Translations under genes and position numbers: made by a program
In this document: positions 1 to 8,310 of the stretch, piece after piece
Layout: each line of letters opens with the position of its first letter
How positions within the stretch are numbered: position 1 is the first letter of the stretch
The notes under the pieces: generated by a model
The model's input: only the letters and a program-made list of their open reading frames with translations
What the model was told of the DNA's origin: nothing
Databases searched by the model: none
Assembly (NCBI RefSeq): GCF_015330165.1
Contig: NZ_JADDXT010000002.1
Span: forward strand, 1,300,504 to 1,364,503
Length of the DNA: 64,000 nt
Source: Zobellia roscoffensis
GTDB taxonomy: Bacteria > Bacteroidota > Bacteroidia > Flavobacteriales > Flavobacteriaceae
Direction of reading: 5' to 3'

Positions 1-338
1 CTACAGGAGATATTTCAAGCAAACCTATTGCCGAAGCAGCATTGTATAACTTAAAAAAGCGCAACGGGTATCATTTTATCGCTGGCAAGCAGCATCAACA
101 GGCCATAGAAACAGCTAAATCAAGATATGATGCACTGTCAAAATTGAAATTACCTGTACTTATAATTCATGGAGAGCAAGATCCTGTTATTCCTATTGAA
201 CATGGAAAAAAATTGATATCTCTTATCCCTAATGTAGATAGTTTGTGGGTAGACAACATGGGTCATGATTTGCCCGATGCAAAAATGGGCCTTATTAGTA
301 CCAAAATTTTGGAAACGATTGAAGAAACCAGACCTTAA
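1..338 (+). CDS. alpha/beta hydrolase, C-terminal part (cut by window start)
   Basis: The reading frame is open from base 3 back to the window edge, so only the last ~112 residues are present and the true start lies outside. The segment GEQDPVIP carries the typical acid residue of the alpha/beta-hydrolase triad, and NMGHDLP near the end carries the catalytic His. The nucleophile Ser would lie upstream, out of view. The substrate cannot be told from this part. A TTG at base 42 could be read as a start but would leave only the tail of the fold, so it is not used. Confidence 0.8.
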   Translation, partial: TGDISSKPIAEAALYNLKKRNGYHFIAGKQHQQAIETAKSRYDALSKLKLPVLIIHGEQDPVIPIEHGKKLISLIPNVDSLWVDNMGHDLPDAKMGLISTKILETIEETRP

Positions 339-411
339 TGACTTAAAAAACAGATAGTTATTCTCATTTTACCCAATTTTAAAACAAAAAATTCCCGAAA
401 ATAAAGGACAT

Positions 412-538
412 ACCTAACTAATACTGTTGTGGGGCGAACGACAGTGGAGAACGAGGCTGTTTCCTAAATTTCCGGAAATAAGTTTAAAATTCCGAGGGTT
501 TTACGGCTCAGAATTTCGGTGCCAAAGCATAGTTAGGC
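412..538 (-). repeat. attC-like (integron recombination site-like) inverted element
   Basis: A 127-bp stretch is bounded by ACCTAAC (412-418) and GTTAGGC (532-538), which match the attC R-box consensuses RYYYAAC and GTTRRRY. Read on the minus strand it starts GCCTAAC and ends GTTAGGT. Pairing extends inwards from the ends with an unpaired base. Two inner inverted words occur: TTTCCGGAAA, and AAATTCCGAG against CTCAGAATTT. The stop codon of the minus-strand gene 533-751 lies inside the outer box, as in integron gene cassettes. No integrase is visible. It could instead be a small non-autonomous element or a chance structure. Confidence 0.3.
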
Positions 539-751
539 GGCATGCTCTGCTGCCCTATGTCTTTTCTGAAATATATTTTCTAAGGTTTTATTGATATCCT
601 GCAGTTCTGGGGTAAGCGTTGAAAGATTTCCACTTACATCTGTTGTCACTTGTTTTCCACAATGGATACATTTGTACTCTTTAATGTGGAGGGTCACTTT
701 TTTTGACACCGTGTAGTGATGCCCGAATAAACTGCAAAAAAACTTCTTCAT
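533..751 (-). CDS. small zinc-ribbon-like hypothetical protein, 72 aa
   Basis: The protein has Cys6 in CSLFGH and a CIHC pair at about residues 28-31, an arrangement like the small zinc-ribbon proteins grouped as DUF1660. This suggests a structural metal site; no function can be assigned. The N-terminal two thirds look like a normal conserved small protein, while the last residues (RAAEHAA) are encoded across the edge of the attC-like element and may have been added by its insertion. The gene stands alone, divergent from brnQ, and starts with ATG at 751. Confidence 0.65.
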   Translation of the reverse strand: MKKFFCSLFGHHYTVSKKVTLHIKEYKCIHCGKQVTTDVSGNLSTLTPELQDINKTLENIFQKRHRAAEHAA

Positions 752-1130
752 GGTTGTAGGTTTAAAAACGCATCATCGGTCCTTGGGAAACCGCTTCTGC
801 AAAAATTTGGGTCTGATCGTTTAAGTGTTTTTTAGGCACTCTTTTACTTGAACGCCATCATATCTTTTTTTATTGGATGCCATTCTCTCAATGTGCCGTT
901 TTTTCGATGAAATACATTTTATTCGATGAACAACACTTTAAAATCGGCCTTTGCTACATTTGTTATCAGGTGAATTTGCGGTATCTTTCCGCGATTTTAT
1001 CAGTTTCTAAAAAACGTGAAGGTTTGTTCTTGTAATTCATCGATCCGGATGAATAACCTCCCATTTTTTCGATAAAGGGTAGAGCCCTAATAGAATCAAC
1101 AGAAATGATTTACTCTTATAATTCAAATCA
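752..1130. other. divergent intergenic region upstream of brnQ
   Basis: No gene is seen in this gap. It separates the minus-strand small zinc-ribbon gene from brnQ. It holds the brnQ promoter candidate (955-962) and two exact direct copies of TTCGATGAA at 903-911 and 922-930, 19 bp apart, just upstream of it. Confidence 0.5.
955..962 (+). promoter_or_regulatory. candidate -7 element upstream of brnQ
   Basis: TACATTTG matches the Bacteroidetes primary-sigma -7 consensus TAnnTTTG exactly, about 170 bp before the brnQ start. No clear TTG -33 word is at the expected distance. Two TTCGATGAA direct repeats (903-930) sit about 25-50 bp upstream and could bind a regulator. Confidence 0.4.
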
Positions 1131-2435
1131 ATGTTTGTCATAAATAAGGAAACCAAAGAGGTTCTAGTCACTGCATTCGCATTGTTCTCATTGTTCTTTG
1201 GTGCCGGCAACCTTATATTACCTCCACTGCTAGGTAATAAGTCCGGTGAATTGTGGTGGCTCGTTGCTTTGGGTTTTTGTGCTTCCGCTGTACTTATTCC
1301 TATAATGGGTATTATGGCACACGCCAAACTGCAGGGTACTATTTTTGACTTCGGAAAAAAAGTTTCACCTACTTTCAGCCTTATTTATTCCTTACTCATC
1401 TATATTATATCCATTAGCCTTCCATCACCCAGAACAGCTGCCGTAACTCATGAAATGGCTATCCAACCGTTTTTTGATTCCCCACCACTATTAACTAGCA
1501 TTGTATATTTTTCGCTGGTATTTGTATTTGTTATTAATCGCTCAAAAATTTTGGATATTCTTGGCAAGCTTCTGACCCCTGCCATTATTCTTATTTTATT
1601 CCTTATAATAGGTACTGCTCTTTTTTCTTATGATTTTGTTTTCAGCGAGACGGTATTTCCAAATCCGTTTTCAGATGGTATACTTGAAGGCTATCAAACT
1701 TTTGATGCCATTGGAGCCGTAGTGGTTGGCGGTGTAATTATCATTTCAATCAACTTAAAAAAACAAGATGCTACTTACGACGAGAAAAAAAAATTGATAC
1801 GCCGCTCAGGTTGGTTGGCCGGTCTTAGCCTGTTTCTTATTTATACCGGACTCATCATTACAGGTGCTTTGATGCACGGCGAATTCAGTGCAGACGTTTC
1901 ACGAACGGCTTTATTGAGTGGAATAAGCTTAAAGACTTTGGGAGGTACAGCCAATCTATTTCTAAGTATTTTAGTAAGTCTTGCCTGTTTTACTACTGCC
2001 GTGGGAATAGTTACTGGTACTGCAGATTTCATAAAATATAGATTTCATGATTCACAGCCCGTATATCTAACAACCGCTATATTGGGTTGTATATTAGGAA
2101 TAGTCATGGGACAATTTAATGTAGGCTATATTATTGCCGTGGCCTTACCTGCACTTATGTTTATCTATCCTATCACTATTGTACTTATTCTTTTAAATAT
2201 AGTGCCTGATAAATTCGCTTCTGAAAAAGTGTTCAGAGCAGTGGTGATAACAACCATAATTTTTAGCGTTCCTGATTTTCTGGGAAGCATTGGACTTACA
2301 GAAACTATTTCCAAAGTCCAGTTTTTTATCCCATTAAGCCCTTATAGTCTAGGGTGGGTATTGCCAGCTGGGGTCGTTTTTGTTGCAGCAAATCTCTTGC
2401 AAAAAAAGCAATCATCAGAAAAGACACATTCTTAA
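1131..2435 (+). CDS. brnQ: branched-chain amino acid transport carrier BrnQ
   Basis: The 434-residue protein is an inner-membrane carrier of the LIVCS family, which takes up leucine, isoleucine and valine with Na+ or H+. The N-terminal signature around FFGAGNLILPP (residues 20-32) is diagnostic and about 12 hydrophobic segments follow. The length is normal. The last six residues (SEKTHS) are unusual: a second copy of the brnQ 3' end at 3301-3360 reads the same residues but stops after KKQS, so the present C-terminus seems to have been supplied by inserted DNA. The stop codon overlaps that of the convergent gene 2432-3214. Confidence 0.93.
   Translation: MFVINKETKEVLVTAFALFSLFFGAGNLILPPLLGNKSGELWWLVALGFCASAVLIPIMGIMAHAKLQGTIFDFGKKVSPTFSLIYSLLIYIISISLPSPRTAAVTHEMAIQPFFDSPPLLTSIVYFSLVFVFVINRSKILDILGKLLTPAIILILFLIIGTALFSYDFVFSETVFPNPFSDGILEGYQTFDAIGAVVVGGVIIISINLKKQDATYDEKKKLIRRSGWLAGLSLFLIYTGLIITGALMHGEFSADVSRTALLSGISLKTLGGTANLFLSILVSLACFTTAVGIVTGTADFIKYRFHDSQPVYLTTAILGCILGIVMGQFNVGYIIAVALPALMFIYPITIVLILLNIVPDKFASEKVFRAVVITTIIFSVPDFLGSIGLTETISKVQFFIPLSPYSLGWVLPAGVVFVAANLLQKKQSSEKTHS
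2357..2415 (+). repeat. direct repeat, copy 1: 3' end of brnQ
   Basis: These 59 bp of brnQ coding sequence recur at 3301-3359 with two mismatches. This copy is in frame with the rest of brnQ and runs on into new sequence after 2415. Confidence 0.9.
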
Positions 2436-3214
2436 TCTATATTTTGAGAACAATATCTCAAAAGTATTTTTAGGTATCTTAATCTGGCTTTTGAAATTGG
2501 AGACTCACCATTTATCCCAATACCTCGTAGTTCCTTATGAATATTTTCTGTCTTTCTTACAAGAGTTTCCAATTCGATAAAATTTTCATGTACAAAATCT
2601 CTAATTAGCTCGTTTAATAGGTCGTTTAGCTTTTCATAATAACTTTTAATCAAAATAGTCAAATCTATATGGTCTTCCATACCATCGACAAAATTGTGTG
2701 CCAATTTTAGGCCATTCCATTTTGGATGTTCTTCTATCTCTTTTGACAGATACTCTTTAAATTTATCAATATTAATAGTCTCAAATCTATATGTTCCATC
2801 AGTAGTCCTGCCAATTTTAGATATCAAAGGTAAATATTGAACATGTGCGGTAAAGTTCCTAAGTTGTTTGATAAAACAGTGGAAAGAGTCATTATAATAA
2901 TCCTCCGTTGAGTTTTTAATGTTGAAGTATTCAATAAAAGATAATGCGCTAGAAAGAACATTATGGACCTTAGTCACCAAAACTTTTTGTCGATACCATC
3001 TCTTTAAAGAATCAGTTAAAAGTATGTCATTATTCGAATAATATTCTTCAAGGGACTTTTCCCAATCTATATAATTTCTTCGGAAAGGAAAAAAGGAAGT
3101 TTTAATTGTTAACAGTTCTGTGAATTTATAATAAGCTACGGATTCTCTTATATCTCTAGACTCGTTTATTAGGCGTGTTCTATCTTTCAAAAATTCAGAA
3201 TCCCATTTTTTCAT
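2432..3214 (-). CDS. HEPN-motif hypothetical protein, possible defence RNase
   Basis: The 260-residue protein has no signal peptide or membrane helix and looks mostly alpha-helical. The segment FIKQLRNFTAH (R119, N120, H124) fits the RNxxxH active-site motif of HEPN-domain ribonucleases, common in abortive-infection and toxin proteins. The surrounding pattern recalls the Cthe_2314-like HEPN group, which is an impression only. The gene is single, AT-rich, and enclosed by a 59-bp direct repeat of the brnQ end, so it seems recently inserted. No partner antitoxin, nucleotidyltransferase or integrase is adjacent. The motif is seen directly; RNase activity and a defence role are inferred. Confidence 0.6.
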   Translation of the reverse strand: MKKWDSEFLKDRTRLINESRDIRESVAYYKFTELLTIKTSFFPFRRNYIDWEKSLEEYYSNNDILLTDSLKRWYRQKVLVTKVHNVLSSALSFIEYFNIKNSTEDYYNDSFHCFIKQLRNFTAHVQYLPLISKIGRTTDGTYRFETINIDKFKEYLSKEIEEHPKWNGLKLAHNFVDGMEDHIDLTILIKSYYEKLNDLLNELIRDFVHENFIELETLVRKTENIHKELRGIGINGESPISKARLRYLKILLRYCSQNID

Positions 3215-3300
3215 TGTAGATTATTTCACATAATTAAATTATAATCAATAATGTTGAGCCACCAACTTCTCATTCGCATATTGGACTATATCGCAGAATA

Positions 3301-3359
3301 GGTATTACCAGCAGGGGTCGTTTTTGTTGCAGCAAATCTCTTGCAAAAAAAGCAATCAT
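3301..3359 (+). repeat. direct repeat, copy 2: displaced brnQ 3' end
   Basis: This matches 2357-2415 at 57 of 59 positions and, in the brnQ frame, encodes VLPAGVVFVAANLLQKKQS followed directly by a TAA stop at 3358-3360. An in-frame TAG lies just upstream, so it is not part of a gene now. It appears to be the original end of brnQ, separated from the gene by about 885 bp of inserted DNA. Confidence 0.88.
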
Positions 3360-3414
3360 AAACGACCCCGACGGGTATTACTTTAATATAAAAAATGAAG
3401 GCTTGATCATCAAG

Positions 3415-4707
3415 TTACTTATTCATCAACTCTTCAATCTCCTCAACTTCAATAGGAATATTGGCCATTAAATTAAAGGGCTCTCCTTTTTCTTGGATGA
3501 CCACATCATCTTCTATACGGATTCCCATTTTTTCTTCAGGGATATAAATACCCGGTTCAACTGTGAAAACCATATTCGCTTCCATTGGTTTTTTCAGTTC
3601 CCCGTAGTCGTGGGTGTTCAATCCTATATGGTGACTAGTTCCGTGCATGAAATACTTTTTGTACGCTGGCCAGTCTTTGTTTTCATTCTGAACGTCAACC
3701 TTATCCAATAGACCTAAACCTAAAAGCTCTGAAGTCATAAGTTTACCACATTCTACATGATAATCTGCCCAAATTGTACCAGGCACCAACATTTTTGTTG
3801 CTTCATTTTTTACTCTAAGAACGGCTTCATAAACCTCTTTCTGTCGTGGTGTAAATTTTCCGTTTACAGGAATGGTTCGCGTTAAATCAGATGAGTAGTT
3901 GGCATATTCAGCGGCAGTATCCATCAAAATTAAATCCCCACTTTTACACTGTTGGTTGTTTTCAACATAATGTAATACGTTGGCATTGTTTCCGGAAGCA
4001 ATGATAGGCGAATACGCAAAACCCTTAGAACGGTTGCGAATGAATTCATGCAATAATTCCGCCTCAATTTCGTATTCCCAAACTCCCGGTTTGGTAAAAT
4101 CAAGAACACGTCTAAAACCTTTATCCGTAATATTACAGGCCGTCTGCATCAAATCGATTTCTTCTGGCTCTTTTACTCCGCGAATCTTTTGAAGTATGGG
4201 GTTACTCTTTGCAACTCGGTGCGCAGGAAATTTTTGTTTGCAATCTATTATAAAACGATCTTCCCTCGTTTGGGTCTCTACCGCCTGTCTATAATGCTCA
4301 TTTGTGTTGAAGTAAACGGTTTCGGCCTCCGTCATCAAATCAAAAAATACTTTATCAAAATCCTGTAACCAATAAATGGTTTCTATACCAGATACTTCGG
4401 TTGCTTTCTCTTTGGTCAATTTCTCACCTTCCCAAACGGCTATATGTGCATTTGTTTCTCTTACGAATAAGATTTCACGGTGTTTTTCAGCTACGGCATC
4501 AGGAAACAAAATCAGCATAGTTTCTTCCTGGTCCGCGCCGCTTAAATAAAAAAGGTCTCTATGCTGTTCAAAAGGCAAAGTGCTATCCGCACCAATAGGG
4601 TAAATATCGTTGGAATTGAAGACGGCTATGCTATTTGGCAGCATTTCCGCCATAAATTTCTTTCTATTTTTTATAAATAGACTACTCTTTATTTGCTCGT
4701 ACTTCAT
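3415..4707 (-). CDS. pepP: Xaa-Pro aminopeptidase (M24B)
   Basis: A 430-residue cytosolic metallopeptidase that removes N-terminal residues before proline. It has an N-terminal aminopeptidase-P domain (about 1-150) and a C-terminal pita-bread domain with the dimetal ligands: Asp in DLILMDTAAEY and SSDLTRT, His in HGTSHHIGLNTHD, Glu in FTVEPGIYI and RIEDDVV. I start at the ATG at 4707 (MKYEQIK), which matches the usual start of flavobacterial PepP; an upstream in-frame ATG at 4728 would add only seven residues. The gene is monocistronic. Confidence 0.92.
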   Translation of the reverse strand: MKYEQIKSSLFIKNRKKFMAEMLPNSIAVFNSNDIYPIGADSTLPFEQHRDLFYLSGADQEETMLILFPDAVAEKHREILFVRETNAHIAVWEGEKLTKEKATEVSGIETIYWLQDFDKVFFDLMTEAETVYFNTNEHYRQAVETQTREDRFIIDCKQKFPAHRVAKSNPILQKIRGVKEPEEIDLMQTACNITDKGFRRVLDFTKPGVWEYEIEAELLHEFIRNRSKGFAYSPIIASGNNANVLHYVENNQQCKSGDLILMDTAAEYANYSSDLTRTIPVNGKFTPRQKEVYEAVLRVKNEATKMLVPGTIWADYHVECGKLMTSELLGLGLLDKVDVQNENKDWPAYKKYFMHGTSHHIGLNTHDYGELKKPMEANMVFTVEPGIYIPEEKMGIRIEDDVVIQEKGEPFNLMANIPIEVEEIEELMNK

Positions 4708-5086
4708 ATCAATTTTGAATTTTATCAAAATTAATGATTTACAACTACCCGCAAATGGTAAGACCCCAAAGGTTTGTTAAAACCTTTGGGGTCCATAATT
4801 AAAGTTGGTTATGTTACTTGTTCAATTGTCCGAACCTGTTTAAACTGAGAACGAACCTTTTATTATATAGAGTAGCACAGGATAAATCTTGTGCTTTGAA
4901 CTTTAACACTTGAATAAATTAACAAAATTTTAAGCTAGGACACAATAGAAACTACGATTTTTAACTGTTTTCTCGTTAACTGTTAGTATATCAGGGTTTA
5001 CTTGTAAGTATAATCTGTACTTTACGGTTGTAAGACTGTATTTTAATCCAGTTTTGTCTACTTTCATCTTAAAGAAAATCTATTTT
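4708..5086. other. divergent intergenic region with a long hairpin
   Basis: No gene is seen. A perfect 14-bp inverted repeat with a 4-base loop (4762-4793, GACCCCAAAGGTTT against its complement) lies between the divergent pepP and the 5087 gene. It has no clear T-tract on either side, so it is not an obvious terminator for either neighbour. No full TAnnTTTG element was found; TACTTTAC near 5019 is a weak -7 candidate for the plus-strand gene. Confidence 0.4.
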
Positions 5087-7975
5087 ATGAAATTTTCCAT
5101 CGCTGCCCTATTTCTCTTTTTGGGCTTACAAATGTTTGCACAAATTACGCCTACATCCGCAGAAAAGATTTCAAAAGCGCTTCTTCAAAAGGAACAGATG
5201 GCGTCCACATCCTTGGTAAAAAATATACCATTACAGAATATTGGACCCACCGTTATGAGCGGAAGAGTTGTGGACCTAGATGTCAACCCAGGTAATCCCA
5301 TAGAATTCTATGCTGCTTATGCCAGTGGTGGACTATGGTACACCAATAACAATGGCACATCTTTTACCCCGGTAATGGACAATTCTGAAACGCAAAACAT
5401 TGGTGATATTGCCGTGCATTGGAAAACGCATACAATTTGGGTAGGGACAGGCGAAAACAATGCCTCAAGGTCTTCTTATGCGGGTATCGGAATTTTAAAA
5501 TCTACGGACCACGGTAAAACGTGGCAGCATATGGGTTTGAACGATTCGCATCACATAGGTCGCATTCTTATTAACAATAAAAATCCAAATGAAGTTGTAA
5601 TTGGGGTTACCGGACATCTATATTCAGCAAATACTGAACGAGGTATTTACAAAACCTCAGACGGTGGCAAAACATGGAAAAAAACATTGTTTGTGAGCGA
5701 TACAGCGGGAATAATCGATATAGCTCAAACTCCAAATAACTTCAATATTCTATACGCTTCTGCTTGGGAAAAGGATAGAAAAGCATGGGATTTTCTTGGG
5801 AATGGAAATGATTCAAATATTTATAAAAGTACGGATGGAGGAACTTCATGGGAGAAAATTTCTACGGATGCCAGTGGCTTTCCTACTGATTACGGCGTGG
5901 GACGTATAGGGCTAGCGGTTTACGATGAAAATACGGTTTACGCCCTTCTTGACAATCAGAACCACCGTGAGAAAACCGAAGATTCAGATAAAAAAAACGA
6001 GGAATTATCTAAAGAAGATTTTAAATCAATGTCCGAGTCGGAGTTTCTAAAACTAGATGACAAGAAGCTTAATGCCTTTCTTAAAACCAATAATTTTCAA
6101 GAAAAATACCGTGCGGAAAATGTGAAGCAAATGATTCGCAGCGGTGTCGCAAAACCCGCAGATATTACTACGTGTTTGGAAAATGCGAACACTTCTCTTT
6201 TTGATACGCCAGTAATTGGCGCCGAAGTGTATCGTAGCGATGATGGCGGCAAAACCTGGAAAAAACAAAATGAGGATTATATTGACGGATTACTCTACAG
6301 CTACGGTTACTATTTTGGAGAAATACGAGTAGACCCTAATGATATAAATAAAATATATTTGGGAGGTGTGCCCATTATAAAATCCGTTGATGGGGGTAAA
6401 ACCTACACCTCTATTAATGGAAAGAACGTACATGCCGATCACCATGCGCTATGGATGAACCCTCAAAAGCCTGGCCACTTAATTAACGGTAATGATGGCG
6501 GAGTGAACATTTCTTATGACGATGGTGCAAATTGGATTAAAAACAACTCACCCTCCGTTGGGCAGTTTTATGCAATAAACGTGGACAACCAAGAGCCCTA
6601 TCATGTGTACGGAGGCCTTCAGGACAATGGTGTTTGGGAAGGCCCACATAATGCGAAAGAAGATTCAAAATGGCATCAAACCGGAGAATATCCTTGGAAA
6701 TCCCTTATGGGAGGAGACGGCATGCAGATAGCGATTGATAGTCGCAACCATACTACTGTATATACAGGATATCAATTTGGCAATTATTATCGTATTAACA
6801 AAAATACTGGAAAGCGATATTACATTCAGCCTAAGCATGAATTGGGTGAGCCACCTTATCGATTCAATTGGCAAACCCCTATTTTACTATCTCCTCACAA
6901 CCAAGATATTCTTTATTTAGGGGGAAACAAACTACACCGATCCATGAACCAAGGTGATGATTGGGAAACTATTTCACCAGATCTGACCCATGGTGGCAAA
7001 AAAGGTAACGTAGCATACGGTACGCTCACAACCCTTTCGGAATCTCCTTTTTCCTTTGGATTGCTTTATGCAGGTAGTGATGACGGACTCATACACATCT
7101 CAAAAGATAGTGGAGCCAATTGGGACAACATTTCAAAAAATATAGATTTATCTCAGTTTTTGAACCTTAAGAACTTACAGAACGGCCCTAATCTTTGGAT
7201 GAGCCGTATTGTGGCTTCCAAACACAAAAGAGAAAGGGTATACGTTAGCTTAAACGGATACCGCTGGGATGATTTTACGCCTTATATTTTTAAAAGCGAA
7301 GATCATGGAAAGACATGGACGACCATTTCTTCCGGAATTCCTGATTCGCCCGTAAATGTAATTATCGAAGATCCCGAGAACGAAAACCTCCTCTTCGTCG
7401 GCACCGATAACGGACTCTACACTTCTTTTGATCAAGGCAATTCTTGGGAAGTTTTCCAAAATGGAATGCCCAATGTTGCCGTTCATGATTTAGTAATTCA
7501 ACCGGAAGCCAAACACCTGTTAATTGGCACTCATGGACGAAGTATTTATAAAGCCGATATTTCGACCTTACAAAAAATGACATCGGAACTACTTGCTAAA
7601 GATGTACATGTTTTTAAACTAGATGACATAAAACACTCCGATAACTGGGGAAATGCTACCAGCACTTGGTCCAAACCGAATACACCTGGGCTTGACATCA
7701 CTTTTTATAGTTTTAAAGAGCAGAATTTTACGGCGGAAATTCGTACCTCCGAAGGTATTATAGTAAGTGAAACATCGGTTAATGCTGATAAAGGACTAAA
7801 TATTCTTTCTTATGATCTAACTTTTACAAAAGAGGGGAAAGCATCATATTTAAAAAAGAATAAACAAAAACTTAAAGTTGCAAAAGACGAGAAGACCTAT
7901 TTGCCCAAAGGTGAATATACAGTACAGCTGAAGGGCAATAAAAACCATTCAGAAGCTACCTTCATCATTGATTAG
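5087..7975 (+). CDS. secreted Asp-box (BNR) / VPS10-like beta-propeller protein, 962 aa
   Basis: The start is the ATG at 5087, giving MKFSIAALFLFLGLQMFAQ, a clean signal peptide; a TTG 33 bases upstream would disrupt it. At least nine Asp-box motifs of type SxDxGxTW are visible, for example STDHGKTW, TSDGGKTW, STDGGTSW, SDDGGKTW, SKDSGANW, SEDHGKTW and SFDQGNSW, spread over residues ~140-800. This predicts one or two multi-bladed propellers as in sortilin/VPS10 and exo-sialidase folds. A charged, helix-prone insert (~300-375) interrupts the repeats. It is often annotated as a glycosyl hydrolase, but no catalytic set is recognisable. It ends without an obvious T9SS CTD motif. Confidence 0.75.
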   Translation: MKFSIAALFLFLGLQMFAQITPTSAEKISKALLQKEQMASTSLVKNIPLQNIGPTVMSGRVVDLDVNPGNPIEFYAAYASGGLWYTNNNGTSFTPVMDNSETQNIGDIAVHWKTHTIWVGTGENNASRSSYAGIGILKSTDHGKTWQHMGLNDSHHIGRILINNKNPNEVVIGVTGHLYSANTERGIYKTSDGGKTWKKTLFVSDTAGIIDIAQTPNNFNILYASAWEKDRKAWDFLGNGNDSNIYKSTDGGTSWEKISTDASGFPTDYGVGRIGLAVYDENTVYALLDNQNHREKTEDSDKKNEELSKEDFKSMSESEFLKLDDKKLNAFLKTNNFQEKYRAENVKQMIRSGVAKPADITTCLENANTSLFDTPVIGAEVYRSDDGGKTWKKQNEDYIDGLLYSYGYYFGEIRVDPNDINKIYLGGVPIIKSVDGGKTYTSINGKNVHADHHALWMNPQKPGHLINGNDGGVNISYDDGANWIKNNSPSVGQFYAINVDNQEPYHVYGGLQDNGVWEGPHNAKEDSKWHQTGEYPWKSLMGGDGMQIAIDSRNHTTVYTGYQFGNYYRINKNTGKRYYIQPKHELGEPPYRFNWQTPILLSPHNQDILYLGGNKLHRSMNQGDDWETISPDLTHGGKKGNVAYGTLTTLSESPFSFGLLYAGSDDGLIHISKDSGANWDNISKNIDLSQFLNLKNLQNGPNLWMSRIVASKHKRERVYVSLNGYRWDDFTPYIFKSEDHGKTWTTISSGIPDSPVNVIIEDPENENLLFVGTDNGLYTSFDQGNSWEVFQNGMPNVAVHDLVIQPEAKHLLIGTHGRSIYKADISTLQKMTSELLAKDVHVFKLDDIKHSDNWGNATSTWSKPNTPGLDITFYSFKEQNFTAEIRTSEGIIVSETSVNADKGLNILSYDLTFTKEGKASYLKKNKQKLKVAKDEKTYLPKGEYTVQLKGNKNHSEATFIID

Positions 7976-8005
7976 GCATTGACAACTTGGTTATAAAACA
8001 AAATA

Positions 8006-8030
8006 GAGCCCCGAATCGGGGCTCTATTTT
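8006..8030. terminator. bidirectional terminator hairpin
   Basis: The stem GAGCCCCG / CGGGGCTC is followed by TATTTTTA on the plus strand (serving the gene ending at 7975) and by TATTTTGTTTT on the minus strand (serving the candidate small RNA). Confidence 0.8.
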
Positions 8031-8208
8031 TAAGTAGGTTTTTTTGATTTTCCGGTGGGGACCGGTATTTTTTATAAGCTCTGTAGGTTAAGTAGCGGAC
8101 TTGGGATTCGTTACTTGTTTCGGTTAAGTTCTAGAGTTGATTTGGGGTCATTGCTATCACTTAATTACACTGTAAACTTACGGCGGTTTTCCCGCTCTCC
8201 TAAATTAT
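8006..8208 (-). ncRNA. candidate small RNA, copy 1 (~200 nt)
   Basis: Read on the minus strand the unit has the layout of a small RNA gene. Paired TTCACAACA boxes (8209-8238) are followed at once by TAATTTAG, one base from the -7 consensus TAnnTTTG. Then come about 180 nt without a meaningful ORF, a conserved hairpin CCGGTCCCCACCGG with a CCCC loop, and a rho-independent-type hairpin (AGAGCCCC / GGGGCTCT) followed by TATTTTGTTTT. The same hairpin can also stop the plus-strand gene ending at 7975. Transcription is inferred from layout and duplication, not shown. Confidence 0.4.
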
Positions 8209-8238
8209 TGTTGTGAACTAAGGCGAGTCTGTTGTGAA
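8209..8238 (-). promoter_or_regulatory. paired TTCACAACA boxes, 21-bp period (copy 1)
   Basis: TGTTGTGAA occurs at 8209-8217 and 8230-8238 on the plus strand (TTCACAACA on the minus strand), exactly two helical turns apart. The same pair with the same spacing recurs at 8514-8543 and, in a different sequence background, at 18708-18737. Two 9-mers with 12-bp spacing is the geometry bound by dimeric direct-repeat regulators such as LytTR proteins; the base match to the LytTR consensus is poor. Confidence 0.5.
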
Positions 8239-8310
8239 AAATATGAAAGGTGCATTTCTTCGGTGATAGTCCAATAAATAAGATTTTTATAACTGATACG
8301 AACAAAAAGA

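Larger units (their letters stand above)
8006..8268 (-). repeat. tandem direct repeat, unit 1
   Basis: About 263 bp recur at 8311-8572, over 90% identical by eye, with a 304-305 bp offset. Conserved parts are the GAGCCCC/GGGGCTC hairpin, a CCGGTGGGGACCGG hairpin, a long invariant middle, and two TGTTGTGAA boxes. Similarity fades right after the second box. Confidence 0.9.

Noticed and set aside
412..538. attC-like element as proof of a working integron
   Set aside because: Only one element, no integrase and no cassette array in the window; reported as a candidate only.
8209..8238. Paired boxes called as a LytTR binding site
   Set aside because: The 21-bp period fits, but the 9-mer TTCACAACA does not match the LytTR consensus and no LytTR gene is in the window. 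Kept only as an unassigned direct-repeat site.
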